This document shows positions 7,812-16,074 of a stretch of 50,740 nt of DNA, in pieces. The notes under the pieces were generated by a model, which saw nothing but the letters and a program-made list of their open reading frames with translations, made no database searches and was not told the origin of the DNA. Source of the stretch: Azohydromonas sediminis (GTDB taxonomy: Bacteria; Pseudomonadota; Gammaproteobacteria; Burkholderiales; Burkholderiaceae_C). Each line of letters starts with the position of its first letter. Positions within the stretch are counted from its first letter, which is position 1. The stretch spans positions 1 through 50,740 of the forward strand of contig NZ_QOAZ01000027.1 of NCBI RefSeq assembly GCF_003574675.1, given 5' to 3'. The position numbers were made by a program, and so were the translations under genes.

Positions 7812-9191
7812 ATGACCCTCCGCCCCCCAGCGGCCACCAGCCTGGCCGCCGATCGACGCGACGTCGACGCCAAACCGATCCAGGTCGGCCTGCTCGGCAT
7901 CGGCACCGTCGGCAGCGGCACGTTCAACGTGCTCGTGCGCAACCAGGCCGAGATCCGCCGCCGCGCCGGGCGCGGCATCGAGATCGCGATGGTCGCCGAC
8001 CTCGACACCGCGCGCGCCGAAGCCATCGTCGGCGAGCGCGCGCGCGTCGTCGGCGACGCGCGCAAGGTCATCGCGAACCCCGACATCGACATCGTCGTCG
8101 AGCTGATCGGCGGCTACGGCATCGCGCGCACGCTGGTGCTCGAGGCGATCGCCGCCGGCAAACACGTCGTCACCGCCAACAAGGCGCTGCTCGCGGTGCA
8201 CGGCAACGAAATCTTCGCCGCCGCGCGCGACAAGGGCGTGATGGTCGCGTTCGAGGCCGCGGTGGCCGGCGGCATCCCGATCATCAAGGCGCTGCGCGAG
8301 GGGCTGACGGCCAACCGCATCGAGTGGATCGCCGGCATCATCAACGGCACGACGAACTTCATCCTCAGCGAGATGCGCGACAAGGGGCTCGACTTCGACG
8401 TCGTGCTCAAGGAGGCGCAGCGGCTCGGCTACGCCGAGGCCGACCCGACGTTCGACATCGAGGGCATCGACGCCGCGCACAAGGCGACGATCATGAGCGC
8501 GATCGCGTTCGGCATCCCGGTGCAGTTCGACAAGGCGCACGTCGAGGGCATCACGAAGCTGCAGGCCGCCGACATCCGCTACGCCGAGCAGCTGGGCTAC
8601 CGCATCAAGCTGCTGGGCATCACCAAGCGCCGCGACAACGGCATCGAGCTGCGCGTGCACCCGACGCTGGTGCCGGCGCGGCGGCTGATCGCCAACGTCG
8701 AGGGCGCGATGAACGCCGTCGTCGTGCAGGGCGACGCGGTGGGCACGACGCTGTACTACGGCAAGGGCGCGGGCAGCGAGCCGACCGCGTCGGCCGTGAT
8801 CGCCGACCTCGTCGACGTCACGCGGCTGCACACCGCCGATCCCGACCACCGCGTGCCCCATCTGGCGTTCCAGCCCGAGGCGCTGGCCGACACGCCGATC
8901 CTGCCGATCGACGACGTCGTGACCTCGTTCTACCTGCGGCTGCAGGTGGCCGACCAGGCCGGCGTGCTGGCCAAGATCACCGGCATCCTCGCCGAGCACG
9001 TGATCTCGATCGACGCGCTGCTGCAGCGGCCGAGCCAGGACGTCGGGGCCGAAGGCGAGAACAAGACCGACGTCATCATCCTGACGCACGACACCGTCGA
9101 GGGCCAGATGCGCCGCGCGATCGCGCAGATGCAGACGCTGCCGACCGTGCTCGCGCCGATCGTCAGCCTGCGCAAGGAAGAGCTGGCGTGA
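7812..9191 (+). CDS. hom: homoserine dehydrogenase
   Basis: A 459-residue monofunctional homoserine dehydrogenase that reduces aspartate semialdehyde to homoserine in threonine and methionine synthesis. It shows the NAD(P)-binding GLLGIGTVGSG near residues 30-40, the ANKALLAVHG segment, the catalytic-domain block GGIPIIKALREGLTANRI followed by GIINGTTNFIL, and a C-terminal ACT regulatory domain from about residue 375 (LQVADQAGVLAKITGILAEHVISID). The ACT domain suggests feedback inhibition by threonine. It lies 8 bases after alaA and overlaps thrC by 4 bases (GTGA), which indicates translational coupling. Confidence 0.96.
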   Translation: MTLRPPAATSLAADRRDVDAKPIQVGLLGIGTVGSGTFNVLVRNQAEIRRRAGRGIEIAMVADLDTARAEAIVGERARVVGDARKVIANPDIDIVVELIGGYGIARTLVLEAIAAGKHVVTANKALLAVHGNEIFAAARDKGVMVAFEAAVAGGIPIIKALREGLTANRIEWIAGIINGTTNFILSEMRDKGLDFDVVLKEAQRLGYAEADPTFDIEGIDAAHKATIMSAIAFGIPVQFDKAHVEGITKLQAADIRYAEQLGYRIKLLGITKRRDNGIELRVHPTLVPARRLIANVEGAMNAVVVQGDAVGTTLYYGKGAGSEPTASAVIADLVDVTRLHTADPDHRVPHLAFQPEALADTPILPIDDVVTSFYLRLQVADQAGVLAKITGILAEHVISIDALLQRPSQDVGAEGENKTDVIILTHDTVEGQMRRAIAQMQTLPTVLAPIVSLRKEELA

Positions 9192-10597
9192 AGTACTTGA
9201 GCACCCGCGGCGACACGACGCCGCGCGGCTTCTGCGACATCCTGCTCGAGGGCCTGGCGCCCGACGGCGGTCTGTACCTGCCGACGCACTACCCGCGCGT
9301 CGACGCCGCGACCCTGGCACGCTGGCGCGGCCTGCCGTACGCCGACCTCGCGTTCGAGATCCTGTCGCTGTACGTCGACGACATCCCGCCCGACGACCTG
9401 CGTGCGCTCGTGCGCAAGACCTACACGCGCGAGGTGTTCGGCACCGACGCGATCGTGCCGCTGAAGCCGCTCGGCGACGGGTTGTACCTGGAGGCGCTGT
9501 CCAACGGCCCGACGCTGGCGTTCAAGGACATGGCGATGCAGCTGCTCGGCAATCTCTTCGAGTACGAGCTCGCGCGCCGCGGCCAGCAGCTCAACATCCT
9601 CGGCGCGACGTCGGGCGACACCGGCAGCGCCGCCGAATACGCAATGCGCGGCAAGAAGGGCATCCGCGTGTTCATGCTCAGCCCGCACGGGCGCATGAGC
9701 CCGTTCCAGCAGGCGCAGATGTTCAGCCTGCAGGACCCGAACATCCACAACCTCGCGATCGAGGGCGTGTTCGACGACTGCCAGGACATCGTCAAGGCGG
9801 TCAGCAGCGACCTCGAATTCAAGCGCCGCTGGTCGATCGGCACCGTCAACTCGATCAACTGGGCGCGCCTGCTCGCGCAGGTCGTCTACTACTTCGCCGG
9901 CTACTTCCAGGCGACGAAGACCAACGACGAACGCGTCAGCTTCGCGGTGCCTTCGGGCAACTTCGGCAACATCTGCGCCGGCCACGTCGCGCGCATGATG
10001 GGGCTGCCGATCCACCGCCTCGTGTGCGCGACGAACGAGAACGACGTGCTCGACGAGTTCTTCCGCACTGGCACGTACCGGGTGCGCGCGAGCGCCGAGA
10101 CGTTCGAGACCTCGAGCCCGTCGATGGACATCAGCAAGGCGAGCAACTTCGAGCGCTTCGTGTTCGACCTGCTCGGGCGCGACGCCGCGCGCACCGCCGA
10201 GCTGTTCGGCGTGCAGGTGCCCCAGCGTGGCGGCTTCACGCTCGCGCCCGACGAGTTCGCGCGCGTGCCGTCGTTCGGCTTCGTTTCGGGCCGCAGCACG
10301 CACGCCGACCGGCTCGCGACGATCCGCGACACCTGGCAGCGCCACGGCGTGATGATCGACACGCACACCGCCGACGGCCTGAGGGTCGCGCGCGAGCACC
10401 TCGACCCCGGCGTGCCGATGGTCGTGCTCGAGACGGCGCTGCCGGCCAAGTTCGCGGCGACGATCCGCGAGGCGCTCGGCCGCGAGCCCGAGCGGCCTCC
10501 CGGCTTCGAGGGCATCGAGGCCCTGCCCAAGCGCTTCACGGTGCTGCCGGCGCAGGTCGACGCGGTCAAGCGCTACATCGAGACGCACTGCGCGTGA
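9188..10597 (+). CDS. thrC: threonine synthase
   Basis: A 469-residue PLP enzyme that converts O-phosphohomoserine to threonine. It starts at GTG 9188, overlapping the hom stop codon. The N-terminal block MKYLSTRGDTTPRGFCDIL-like sequence (first residue encoded by GTG) is typical of the proteobacterial long form. The PLP lysine is K113 in SNGPTLAFKDMAMQ; the phosphate-binding GATSGDTGSAAEYAMRG and VPSGNFGNICAGHVA segments follow. The carboxy end (MVVLETALPAKFAATIREALG) is also characteristic. With hom it completes the threonine branch; homoserine kinase is not in this window. Confidence 0.96.
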   Translation: MKYLSTRGDTTPRGFCDILLEGLAPDGGLYLPTHYPRVDAATLARWRGLPYADLAFEILSLYVDDIPPDDLRALVRKTYTREVFGTDAIVPLKPLGDGLYLEALSNGPTLAFKDMAMQLLGNLFEYELARRGQQLNILGATSGDTGSAAEYAMRGKKGIRVFMLSPHGRMSPFQQAQMFSLQDPNIHNLAIEGVFDDCQDIVKAVSSDLEFKRRWSIGTVNSINWARLLAQVVYYFAGYFQATKTNDERVSFAVPSGNFGNICAGHVARMMGLPIHRLVCATNENDVLDEFFRTGTYRVRASAETFETSSPSMDISKASNFERFVFDLLGRDAARTAELFGVQVPQRGGFTLAPDEFARVPSFGFVSGRSTHADRLATIRDTWQRHGVMIDTHTADGLRVAREHLDPGVPMVVLETALPAKFAATIREALGREPERPPGFEGIEALPKRFTVLPAQVDAVKRYIETHCA

Positions 10598-10610
10598 GGC
10601 AGGTCGCCGC

Positions 10611-11153
10611 ATGAAGGTGGTGGGCTTCTGCGGCCCGTCCGGCGTCGGCAAGACGACGCTGATCGAGGGTGTCGTCGCCGAGCTTCGTCGAGCGGGGCAG
10701 CGCGTGTCGGTGATCAAGCACGCGCACGTCGGCTTCGACCTCGACCGCCCGGGCAAGGACAGCCACCGCTTCCGCGAGGCCGGAGCGTTCGAGGTGCTCG
10801 TCGCGTCGCCGCGGCGCATGGCGCTGCTGCGCGAGTACGGCACCGAGGTCGAGCTCCCGGTGCACGACCTGCTCGCCGAGCTGATCGACGTCGACTGGGT
10901 GCTCGTCGAGGGCTTCAAGCACGCCGACATCATGAAGGTCGAGGTCTGGCGCGAGGAGGTCGCGGCACGCCGCGGCGACGCGCCGATCTATCCCGAAGAC
11001 CCGTTCGTCGTCGCCGTCGCGACCGACCGCCCCGACGCGCTGCCCGTGCCGACGCTGCGCCCCGTCGTGCCGCTGGACGACGCCGCGGCGCTCGTCGCCG
11101 TCTTGCACGCCGCCGGCGACCGTCTCGACCACGACCGATCCCGCTTCGCCTGA
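10611..11153 (+). CDS. mobB: molybdopterin-guanine dinucleotide biosynthesis protein MobB
   Basis: A 180-residue P-loop NTPase of the MobB family, which binds GTP and assists MobA or MoeA in late steps of molybdenum cofactor synthesis. The Walker A is GPSGVGKTT (residues 9-17), followed by VIKHAHVGFDLDRPGKDSHRF and the conserved WVLVEGFKHADIMKVEVWR block. It lies 13 bases after thrC and 4 bases before moeA, in the same direction, so the molybdopterin genes seem to be an extension of the thr unit. The SoxC sulfite dehydrogenase encoded later in this window is a likely client of the cofactor. Confidence 0.93.
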   Translation: MKVVGFCGPSGVGKTTLIEGVVAELRRAGQRVSVIKHAHVGFDLDRPGKDSHRFREAGAFEVLVASPRRMALLREYGTEVELPVHDLLAELIDVDWVLVEGFKHADIMKVEVWREEVAARRGDAPIYPEDPFVVAVATDRPDALPVPTLRPVVPLDDAAALVAVLHAAGDRLDHDRSRFA

Positions 11154-11157
11154 CGCC

Positions 11158-12414
11158 ATGGCCGACACTGCCCGCCCCCCGCTGCTCAGCCTCGACGAAG
11201 CGCTCGCGCGCCTGGCCGCCGGCGCCGCTGCCGCGCGCATCGCCGAGACCGAGACCGTCTCGACCTTCGACGCGCTCGGGCGCGTGCTCGCCGCCGACGT
11301 CGTCTCGGCGATCGACGTGCCGCCGGCGGACAACACGTCGATGGACGGCTACGCGCTGCGCGCCGCCGACGCGCAGTCGGCCGACGTGGTGCTGCCGGTC
11401 GCGCAGCGCATCGCCGCCGGCCACGTCGGCCAGCCGCTCGAGCCCGGCGCCGCAGCGCGCATCTTCACCGGCGCGCAGATTCCGCCAGGCGCCGACGCCG
11501 TCGTGATGCAGGAACTCGTCGACGTCGTCGACGGCGGCATCCGCGTGCGCGAGGCGCCCAAGCCCGGACAGTGGATCCGCCGCCGCGGCGAGGACGTGCA
11601 GGCGGGGCGCACCGTGCTCGCCGCCGGCACGCGCCTCACGCCGCAGGCGCTCGGCCTGGCGGCCACGGTCGGTGCGGCGACGCTCGGCGTCGTGCGCCGG
11701 CCGCGCGTCGCGCTGTTTTCCACCGGCGACGAGCTGATCATGCCCGGCGCGGTGGCGCCGCAAGACTTGCCGCCCGGCGCGATCTACAACAGCAACCGCT
11801 TCACGCTGCGCGGCCTGCTGCAGGCCGCGGGCTGCGAGGTGACCGACCTCGGCATCGTGCCCGACCGGCTCGACGCGACGCGCACCGCGTTGCGCGAGGC
11901 CGCCGCCGGGCACGACCTGATCCTGACCTCGGGCGGCGTCTCGGTCGGCGAGGAAGACCACATCCGCCCGGCGCTCCAGGCCGAGGGCCGCGTCGAGCTG
12001 TGGCAAGTCGCGATCAAGCCGGGCAAGCCGCTCGCGTTCGGCGCGGTCCGCCGTCCGGCCGGGGCGGGCGAGGCGCTGTTCGTCGGCCTGCCGGGCAACC
12101 CGGTGTCGAGCTTCGTCACCTTCGTGCTCGCGGTGCACGCGGTGCTCAACGTGCTGCAAGGCGCCGAAGCGGCGCTGCCGCGCGCACTGCCGATGACCGC
12201 CGGCTTCGACTGGCCCAGGCCCGACAAGCGGCGCGAGTTCCTGCGCGTGCGCGTCGGCGCCGACGGCACGCTCGAGCTGTTTGCGAACCAGAGTTCGGGC
12301 GTGCTGACCTCGGTCGTATGGGCCGACGGGCTCGTGGACAACCCGCCGGGGCAGGCGATCCGCGCCGGCGATCGGGTACGCTACCTGCCGTTGTCGACGC
12401 TGATCGCCGGATGA
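11158..12414 (+). CDS. moeA: molybdopterin molybdotransferase MoeA
   Basis: A 418-residue MoeA that inserts molybdate into adenylylated molybdopterin. Visible signatures are the N-terminal DVPPADNTSMDGYALR-like block (residues about 54-70), RIFTGAQIPPGADAVVMQE, the Mog/MoeA-type active segment with STGDEL, the TSGGVSVGEEDHI motif and the substrate-binding GLPGNPVSSFVTF block. The C-terminal beta-barrel domain (MoeA domain IV) ends at about residue 418. The ATG of the next gene, moaD, overlaps its stop by 4 bases. Confidence 0.95.
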   Translation: MADTARPPLLSLDEALARLAAGAAAARIAETETVSTFDALGRVLAADVVSAIDVPPADNTSMDGYALRAADAQSADVVLPVAQRIAAGHVGQPLEPGAAARIFTGAQIPPGADAVVMQELVDVVDGGIRVREAPKPGQWIRRRGEDVQAGRTVLAAGTRLTPQALGLAATVGAATLGVVRRPRVALFSTGDELIMPGAVAPQDLPPGAIYNSNRFTLRGLLQAAGCEVTDLGIVPDRLDATRTALREAAAGHDLILTSGGVSVGEEDHIRPALQAEGRVELWQVAIKPGKPLAFGAVRRPAGAGEALFVGLPGNPVSSFVTFVLAVHAVLNVLQGAEAALPRALPMTAGFDWPRPDKRREFLRVRVGADGTLELFANQSSGVLTSVVWADGLVDNPPGQAIRAGDRVRYLPLSTLIAG

Positions 12415-12662
12415 AGCTCACGGTGCGTTACTTCGCCTCGCTGCGCGAGGCGCTTGGCCCGACCGAGGCGGTCGAGCTGGCCGCGCCGGCCACCGTCGGC
12501 GCGCTGCGCGATGCGCTGATCGCGCGCGGTGGTCGCCACGCCGAGGTGCTCGCGCGCACGCGCGCGGTGCGCTGTGCGCTGAACCACGCGATGGTCGACG
12601 AGGCCGCCGCGCTCGACGACGGCGCCGAAGTCGCCTTCTTCCCGCCGGTGACCGGGGGCTGA
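12411..12662 (+). CDS. moaD: molybdopterin synthase sulfur carrier subunit MoaD
   Basis: An 83-residue ubiquitin-fold protein ending in the obligatory Gly-Gly (FFPPVTGG), which is thiocarboxylated to donate sulfur to precursor Z. It begins MKLTVRYFASLREALG, standard for MoaD. The ATG overlaps the moeA stop (ATGA), so translation is probably coupled. The partner MoaE follows after 3 bases. Confidence 0.95.
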   Translation: MKLTVRYFASLREALGPTEAVELAAPATVGALRDALIARGGRHAEVLARTRAVRCALNHAMVDEAAALDDGAEVAFFPPVTGG

Positions 12663-12665
12663 GCG

Positions 12666-13139
12666 GTGGCCGCGCGCGTGTCGATCCAGACCGAGGACTT
12701 CGACCTCTCGGCCGAAGTCGCCGCGCTGCGCGCGCACGACGCCGGCGTCGGCGCGGTCGCGGTTTTCGTCGGCACCGTGCGCGACCGCAACGACGGCGCG
12801 GGCGTCAGCCGCATGGAGCTCGAGCACTACCCGGGCATGACGGAGAAGGCGATCGAGGCGATGATCGACGAGGCGATGCGCCGCTTCGACATCCGCGCCG
12901 CGCGCGTCGTGCACCGCGTCGGGCCGCTGAACCCGACCGACCAGATCGTGCTCGTGGCCGTCACGTCGGCGCACCGCGGCCAGGCGTTCCAGGCCTGCGA
13001 GTTCCTGATGGACTACCTGAAGACGCAGGCGCCGTTTTGGAAGAAGGAGCACACGCCCGACGGTGCACGCTGGGTCGACGCGCGCGTGGCCGACGACGCC
13101 GCACTCGCGCGCTGGGGCATCGCGGCCAAGAACGCGTGA
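12666..13139 (+). CDS. moaE: molybdopterin synthase catalytic subunit MoaE
   Basis: A 157-residue MoaE, starting at GTG 12666, that forms the heterotetrameric molybdopterin synthase with MoaD. Characteristic blocks are FVGTVRDRNDGAGVSRMELEHY, the VHRVGPLNPTDQIVLVAVTSAHR segment and the active-site lysine region LKTQAPFWKKEHTPDG. Its stop codon lies inside one arm of a perfect hairpin shared with the convergent MarR gene. This is the last gene of the thr-mo block. Confidence 0.95.
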   Translation: MAARVSIQTEDFDLSAEVAALRAHDAGVGAVAVFVGTVRDRNDGAGVSRMELEHYPGMTEKAIEAMIDEAMRRFDIRAARVVHRVGPLNPTDQIVLVAVTSAHRGQAFQACEFLMDYLKTQAPFWKKEHTPDGARWVDARVADDAALARWGIAAKNA

Positions 13140-13161
13140 GCGCGGCGCGAGCCGCGCTCAC
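13136..13161. terminator. bidirectional hairpin spanning two stop codons
   Basis: A perfect 11-bp inverted repeat (GTGAGCGCGGC, loop GCGA, GCCGCGCTCAC). The TGA of moaE (13137-13139) lies in the left arm and the TGA of the convergent MarR gene (13158-13160, minus strand) in the right arm. There is no T-tract, so it may act as a factor-assisted terminator or an mRNA 3'-end stabiliser for both genes. Confidence 0.55.
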
Positions 13162-13601
13162 GACGGTGGCTCGTCGGCATCGAAGCGGTCGATGATCGCG
13201 CGCAGCTGCCGCTGCAGCCGCTTGCGCTCGGCCGCTGGCACGTCGGCGAGCTGGCGTGCCTCGTGCGATGCGGCGGCGGCCAGCAGCGGCGCCACGCGCT
13301 CGCGCCCGGCGCGCGTCAGCGCCACGCGCGCGCGGCGCGCGTCGTCGGGGTCGGCGCGCCGCTCGATCCAGCCCTGCTGTGCCATGCGGTCCAGCGCCTT
13401 GGTCAGCGTCGGCTGCTTGGCCAGCACCTCGCGCGCGAGCGTGCCCACCGGCAGCGGCTCGCGGTCGGCGAGCACCGCCATCACGCGCCACTCGAGCGAA
13501 CTCAGCCCCGCGTCGCGTACGCGCGGCTCGAAGCCGCGCCACAGCGCGTGACTGGCGCGCGCGAGCAGGTACACGAGGTGGTCGTCGAGGAACGGGCGCA
13601 T
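13158..13601 (-). CDS. MarR-family transcriptional regulator
   Basis: A 147-residue winged-helix regulator of the MarR family. The N-terminal helix (FLDDHLVYLLARASHALWRGF), the LSSLEWRVMAVLADREPLPVGTLA helix-turn-helix entry, KQPTLTKALDRMAQQGWIERR recognition helix and the DDARRARVALTRAGRERV wing are all visible. It is transcribed divergently from the flavin reductase gene with a 62-base AT-richer gap that carries a palindrome, so it most likely represses the catabolic cassette and is released by a pathway aromatic acid. NicR of the nicotinate pathway and IacR of indoleacetate degradation are MarR proteins in comparable positions. Confidence 0.9.
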   Translation of the reverse strand: MRPFLDDHLVYLLARASHALWRGFEPRVRDAGLSSLEWRVMAVLADREPLPVGTLAREVLAKQPTLTKALDRMAQQGWIERRADPDDARRARVALTRAGRERVAPLLAAAASHEARQLADVPAAERKRLQRQLRAIIDRFDADEPPS

Positions 13602-13637
13602 CGCGGCGTGCGGGTTGGTGGCACTTGCGCGAGATCA

Positions 13638-13649
13638 ATGAATTTTCAT
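13638..13649. promoter_or_regulatory. candidate MarR operator between divergent genes
   Basis: An inverted repeat ATGAA-TT-TTCAT, followed by CATATATTA, sits 14 bases upstream of the flavin reductase start, inside the only AT-rich stretch of the intergenic region. The position fits an operator that overlaps the promoter of the catabolic genes. Assignment is by position and symmetry only. Confidence 0.45.
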
Positions 13650-13663
13650 ATATTAGCCGCACG

Positions 13664-14185
13664 ATGGCCGCGTTGCCCAGCTCTCCGATCCCTGCTTCGA
13701 CCGTGCCGCCGGCCAAGGGCGAGCTGCGCACCGCGCTCGGCCGCTTCGCCACCGGCGTGACGATCGTCACCTGCCGCGACGCGGCGGGCAGCGCCGTGGG
13801 GCTGACGTGCAACTCGTTCAACGCGCTGTCGCTCGAGCCGCCGCTCGTGCTGTGGTCGCTGCGCCGCGCGAGCCCGAGCCTGGCCGCGTTCACTGGCGCG
13901 GGCCACTTCGCCGTCAACGTGCTCGCTGAAGACCAGATCGAGCTGTCGCGCCGCTTCGCGAGCCCTGCGGCCGACAAGTTCGCCGACGGCGTCTGGCACG
14001 ACGGCGCCGGCGGCGCGCCGCTGCTCGTCGGCGCCGCCGCGGTGTTCGAGTGCGCGCGCGAGGCGCACCAGGACGCCGGCGACCACGTGCTGTTCATCGG
14101 CCGCGTGCTGCGCCTGGCCGACGCCGCGCTGCCGCCGCTGGTGTTCCACGGCGGGCGCTATCACCTGCTGGGAGAGATCCTGTGA
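13664..14185 (+). CDS. flavin reductase domain protein (HpaC/NtaB-like)
   Basis: A 173-residue flavin reductase of the FMN-binding split-barrel family, which uses NAD(P)H to supply reduced flavin to a partner monooxygenase. Family segments include LGRFATGVTIVTC near residue 26, GLTCNSFNALSLEPPLVLWSL, GHFAVNVLAEDQ, and the signature GDHVLFIGRVL near residue 144 followed by LVFHGGRYHLLG. The first 18 residues are a proline-rich tail. It is the first gene of the cassette, overlapping the next gene by 4 bases (GTGA). No conventional hydroxylase is adjacent; the acyl-CoA-dehydrogenase-fold protein three genes downstream is the candidate partner. Confidence 0.9.
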   Translation: MAALPSSPIPASTVPPAKGELRTALGRFATGVTIVTCRDAAGSAVGLTCNSFNALSLEPPLVLWSLRRASPSLAAFTGAGHFAVNVLAEDQIELSRRFASPAADKFADGVWHDGAGGAPLLVGAAAVFECAREAHQDAGDHVLFIGRVLRLADAALPPLVFHGGRYHLLGEIL

Positions 14186-15231
14186 CTGCCGACCTGCGTC
14201 TCGAGCCCCGCTGGATCGACGGCTTCGCACACGTGTTCGGGCTGTGCGCGGTGCAGCGCGGCGACGTGTGCGCCGTACTGTCGGAGTCGGCGAGCCGGCG
14301 CGACCTCGTGCAGCTCGCCGAACTCGGCCTTGCGCGGCTCGGCGCGCGCGTGTTCCACGTCGTGCTGCCGCAGCAGCCGGTGACGACGCCGGTGCCGGTG
14401 CGCTCGACCGGCGCGTCCGACGCGATCGGCGGGCTCGACGCCGTCGTCGCCGCGCTGGCCAGGTGCAGCTTCGTCGCCGACTGCACCGTCGAGGGCCTGA
14501 TGCACGCGCCCGAGCTGCCCGCGATCCTCGCCGGCGGTGCGCGCGTGCTCTACGTCAGCCACGAGCACCCCGAGATCCTCGAGCGCTGCCTGCCGCAGCC
14601 CGGCGACGACGCGCCGGTGCGCGACGCGATGCGCCGGCTGAAGAGCGCCCGGCGCATGACGGTGACCTCGGCCGCCGGCACCGAGCTCGAGATCGGACTC
14701 GACGGCGCGCGCGTCGGCGGCGTGTGGGGCTTCACGAGCAAACCGGGCACGCTCGGCCACTGGCCCGGCGGGCTGGTGCTGGCGTTCCCGGCCGCGGGGC
14801 GTGTGCGCGGCACGCTGGTGCTCGACCGCGGCGACGTCAACCTGACGTTCAAGCGCTATCTCGCCGATCCGGTGCGCCTCGTGATCGACGACGACCACGT
14901 CGTCGACGTCGTCGGCGACTCGCCCGACGCGCAGATGATGCGCGGCCACTACGCCGCGTGGGCCGAGCACGAGGGCCACCGCGGCGCCTACGCGGTCAGC
15001 CACGTCGGCTGGGGGCTGAACCGCCGCGCACGCTGGGACGCGATGCTGTTCTACGACAAGGCCGACTTCAACGGCACCGAGCTGCGCGCGTTCGGCGGCA
15101 ATTTCCTGTACTCGACCGGCGCCAACGAAGTCGCCGGCCGCCACACGCTCGGCCACTTCGACCTGCCGCTGCGCGGCTGCACCGTCGCGCTCGACGGCGA
15201 GGTCGTCGTCGACGCCGGGAGGCTGGTGTGA
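14182..15231 (+). CDS. NicX-like 2,5-dihydroxypyridine 5,6-dioxygenase family protein
   Basis: A 349-residue protein of the NicX family, Fe(II) dioxygenases related in sequence to M29 leucyl aminopeptidases. NicX of Pseudomonas putida uses His265, His318 and Asp320; here H274 (AVSHVGWGLN) and the pair H325-x-D327 (TLGHFDLPL) have almost the same spacing, and total length matches. It should open a dihydroxylated pyridine ring, probably giving an N-formyl acid. GTG 14182 is the start and overlaps the flavin reductase stop; the next gene also begins by GTGA overlap. An aminopeptidase annotation would be the likely automated error. The exact substrate is unknown because no nicA, nicB or nicC homologue is present. 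Confidence 0.78.
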   Translation: MTADLRLEPRWIDGFAHVFGLCAVQRGDVCAVLSESASRRDLVQLAELGLARLGARVFHVVLPQQPVTTPVPVRSTGASDAIGGLDAVVAALARCSFVADCTVEGLMHAPELPAILAGGARVLYVSHEHPEILERCLPQPGDDAPVRDAMRRLKSARRMTVTSAAGTELEIGLDGARVGGVWGFTSKPGTLGHWPGGLVLAFPAAGRVRGTLVLDRGDVNLTFKRYLADPVRLVIDDDHVVDVVGDSPDAQMMRGHYAAWAEHEGHRGAYAVSHVGWGLNRRARWDAMLFYDKADFNGTELRAFGGNFLYSTGANEVAGRHTLGHFDLPLRGCTVALDGEVVVDAGRLV

Positions 15232-16058
15232 CGCCGGTGCTCGTCACCGCGGCGCCGCTGGCGCACTGGCGCTGGGGTGCGGGCGACACCGCCGTCGTGA
15301 TGCTGCACGGCGTGGGCGGCGGGCGCGACGCGTGGAGCGACGCCACCGGTGGCACCGGGGGCGTGCTCGCCGACGCCGGCTACCTCGCGATCGCGCCCGA
15401 CCTGCCGGGCTATGGCGACTCGCCGACGGTCACCCCGTACACGATGGCCGCACTCGCCGAGGCCGTCGTCGCGCTCGTCGAGTCGATCGGCGCCGCGCGC
15501 ACCGTGCTGGTCGGCCACAGCATGGGCGGCATGGTCGCGCAGGAGGTCGTCGCGACGCGCCCCGGCCTCGTGCACGCGCTCGTGCTCAGCGGCACGTCGC
15601 CCGCGTTCGGCAAGCCCGACGGCGACTGGCAGCGGCGCTTCCTCGCCGAGCGGCTCGCGCCGCTCGACGCCGGTCAGGGCATGGCCGCGCTCGCGCCCGG
15701 CTTGGCGCGCGGCATGGCCGCGCCCGATGCCGACCCGCAGCGCATCGCGCGCTGCGCCGCCGTGATGGCGCGCGTGCCCGAGGCCACCTACCGCGCCGCG
15801 CTGCACGCGATCGTCGGCTTCGACCGCCGCGCCGACCTGCCGCGCATCGCGGTGCCGACGCTGTGCCTGGCCGGCGAGTGCGACCGCAACGCGTCGCCCG
15901 CGGTGATGCAGCGCATGGCGCAGGCGATTCCCGGTGCCGAGTACCGCTGCCTGCCGGGCGTCGGCCACCTCGCCAACATGGAGGCGCCGGCGCCGTTCCA
16001 CGCCGCGCTGCTCGACTTCCTGCGCCGCCACGTGCCGGTGGCGGCCGTGCACCCCTGA
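15228..16058 (+). CDS. alpha/beta hydrolase (NicD-like deformylase candidate)
   Basis: A 276-residue alpha/beta-hydrolase. The nucleophile elbow is VGHSMGG with S98; the acid is D219 in AGECDRN and the histidine is H247 in GVGHLANME. The oxyanion region is VVMLHGVGGGRDAW near residues 23-36. GTG 15228 overlaps the stop of the NicX-like gene. In nicotinate and picolinate pathways the enzyme after NicX is NicD, an alpha/beta hydrolase that removes formate from N-formylmaleamate, so that role is the best guess by context. The maleamate amidase and maleate isomerase that should follow are absent. Other ester or C-C hydrolase functions are possible. Confidence 0.8.
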   Translation: MTPVLVTAAPLAHWRWGAGDTAVVMLHGVGGGRDAWSDATGGTGGVLADAGYLAIAPDLPGYGDSPTVTPYTMAALAEAVVALVESIGAARTVLVGHSMGGMVAQEVVATRPGLVHALVLSGTSPAFGKPDGDWQRRFLAERLAPLDAGQGMAALAPGLARGMAAPDADPQRIARCAAVMARVPEATYRAALHAIVGFDRRADLPRIAVPTLCLAGECDRNASPAVMQRMAQAIPGAEYRCLPGVGHLANMEAPAPFHAALLDFLRRHVPVAAVHP

Positions 16059-16074
16059 CCGAAGGACCCTGACG

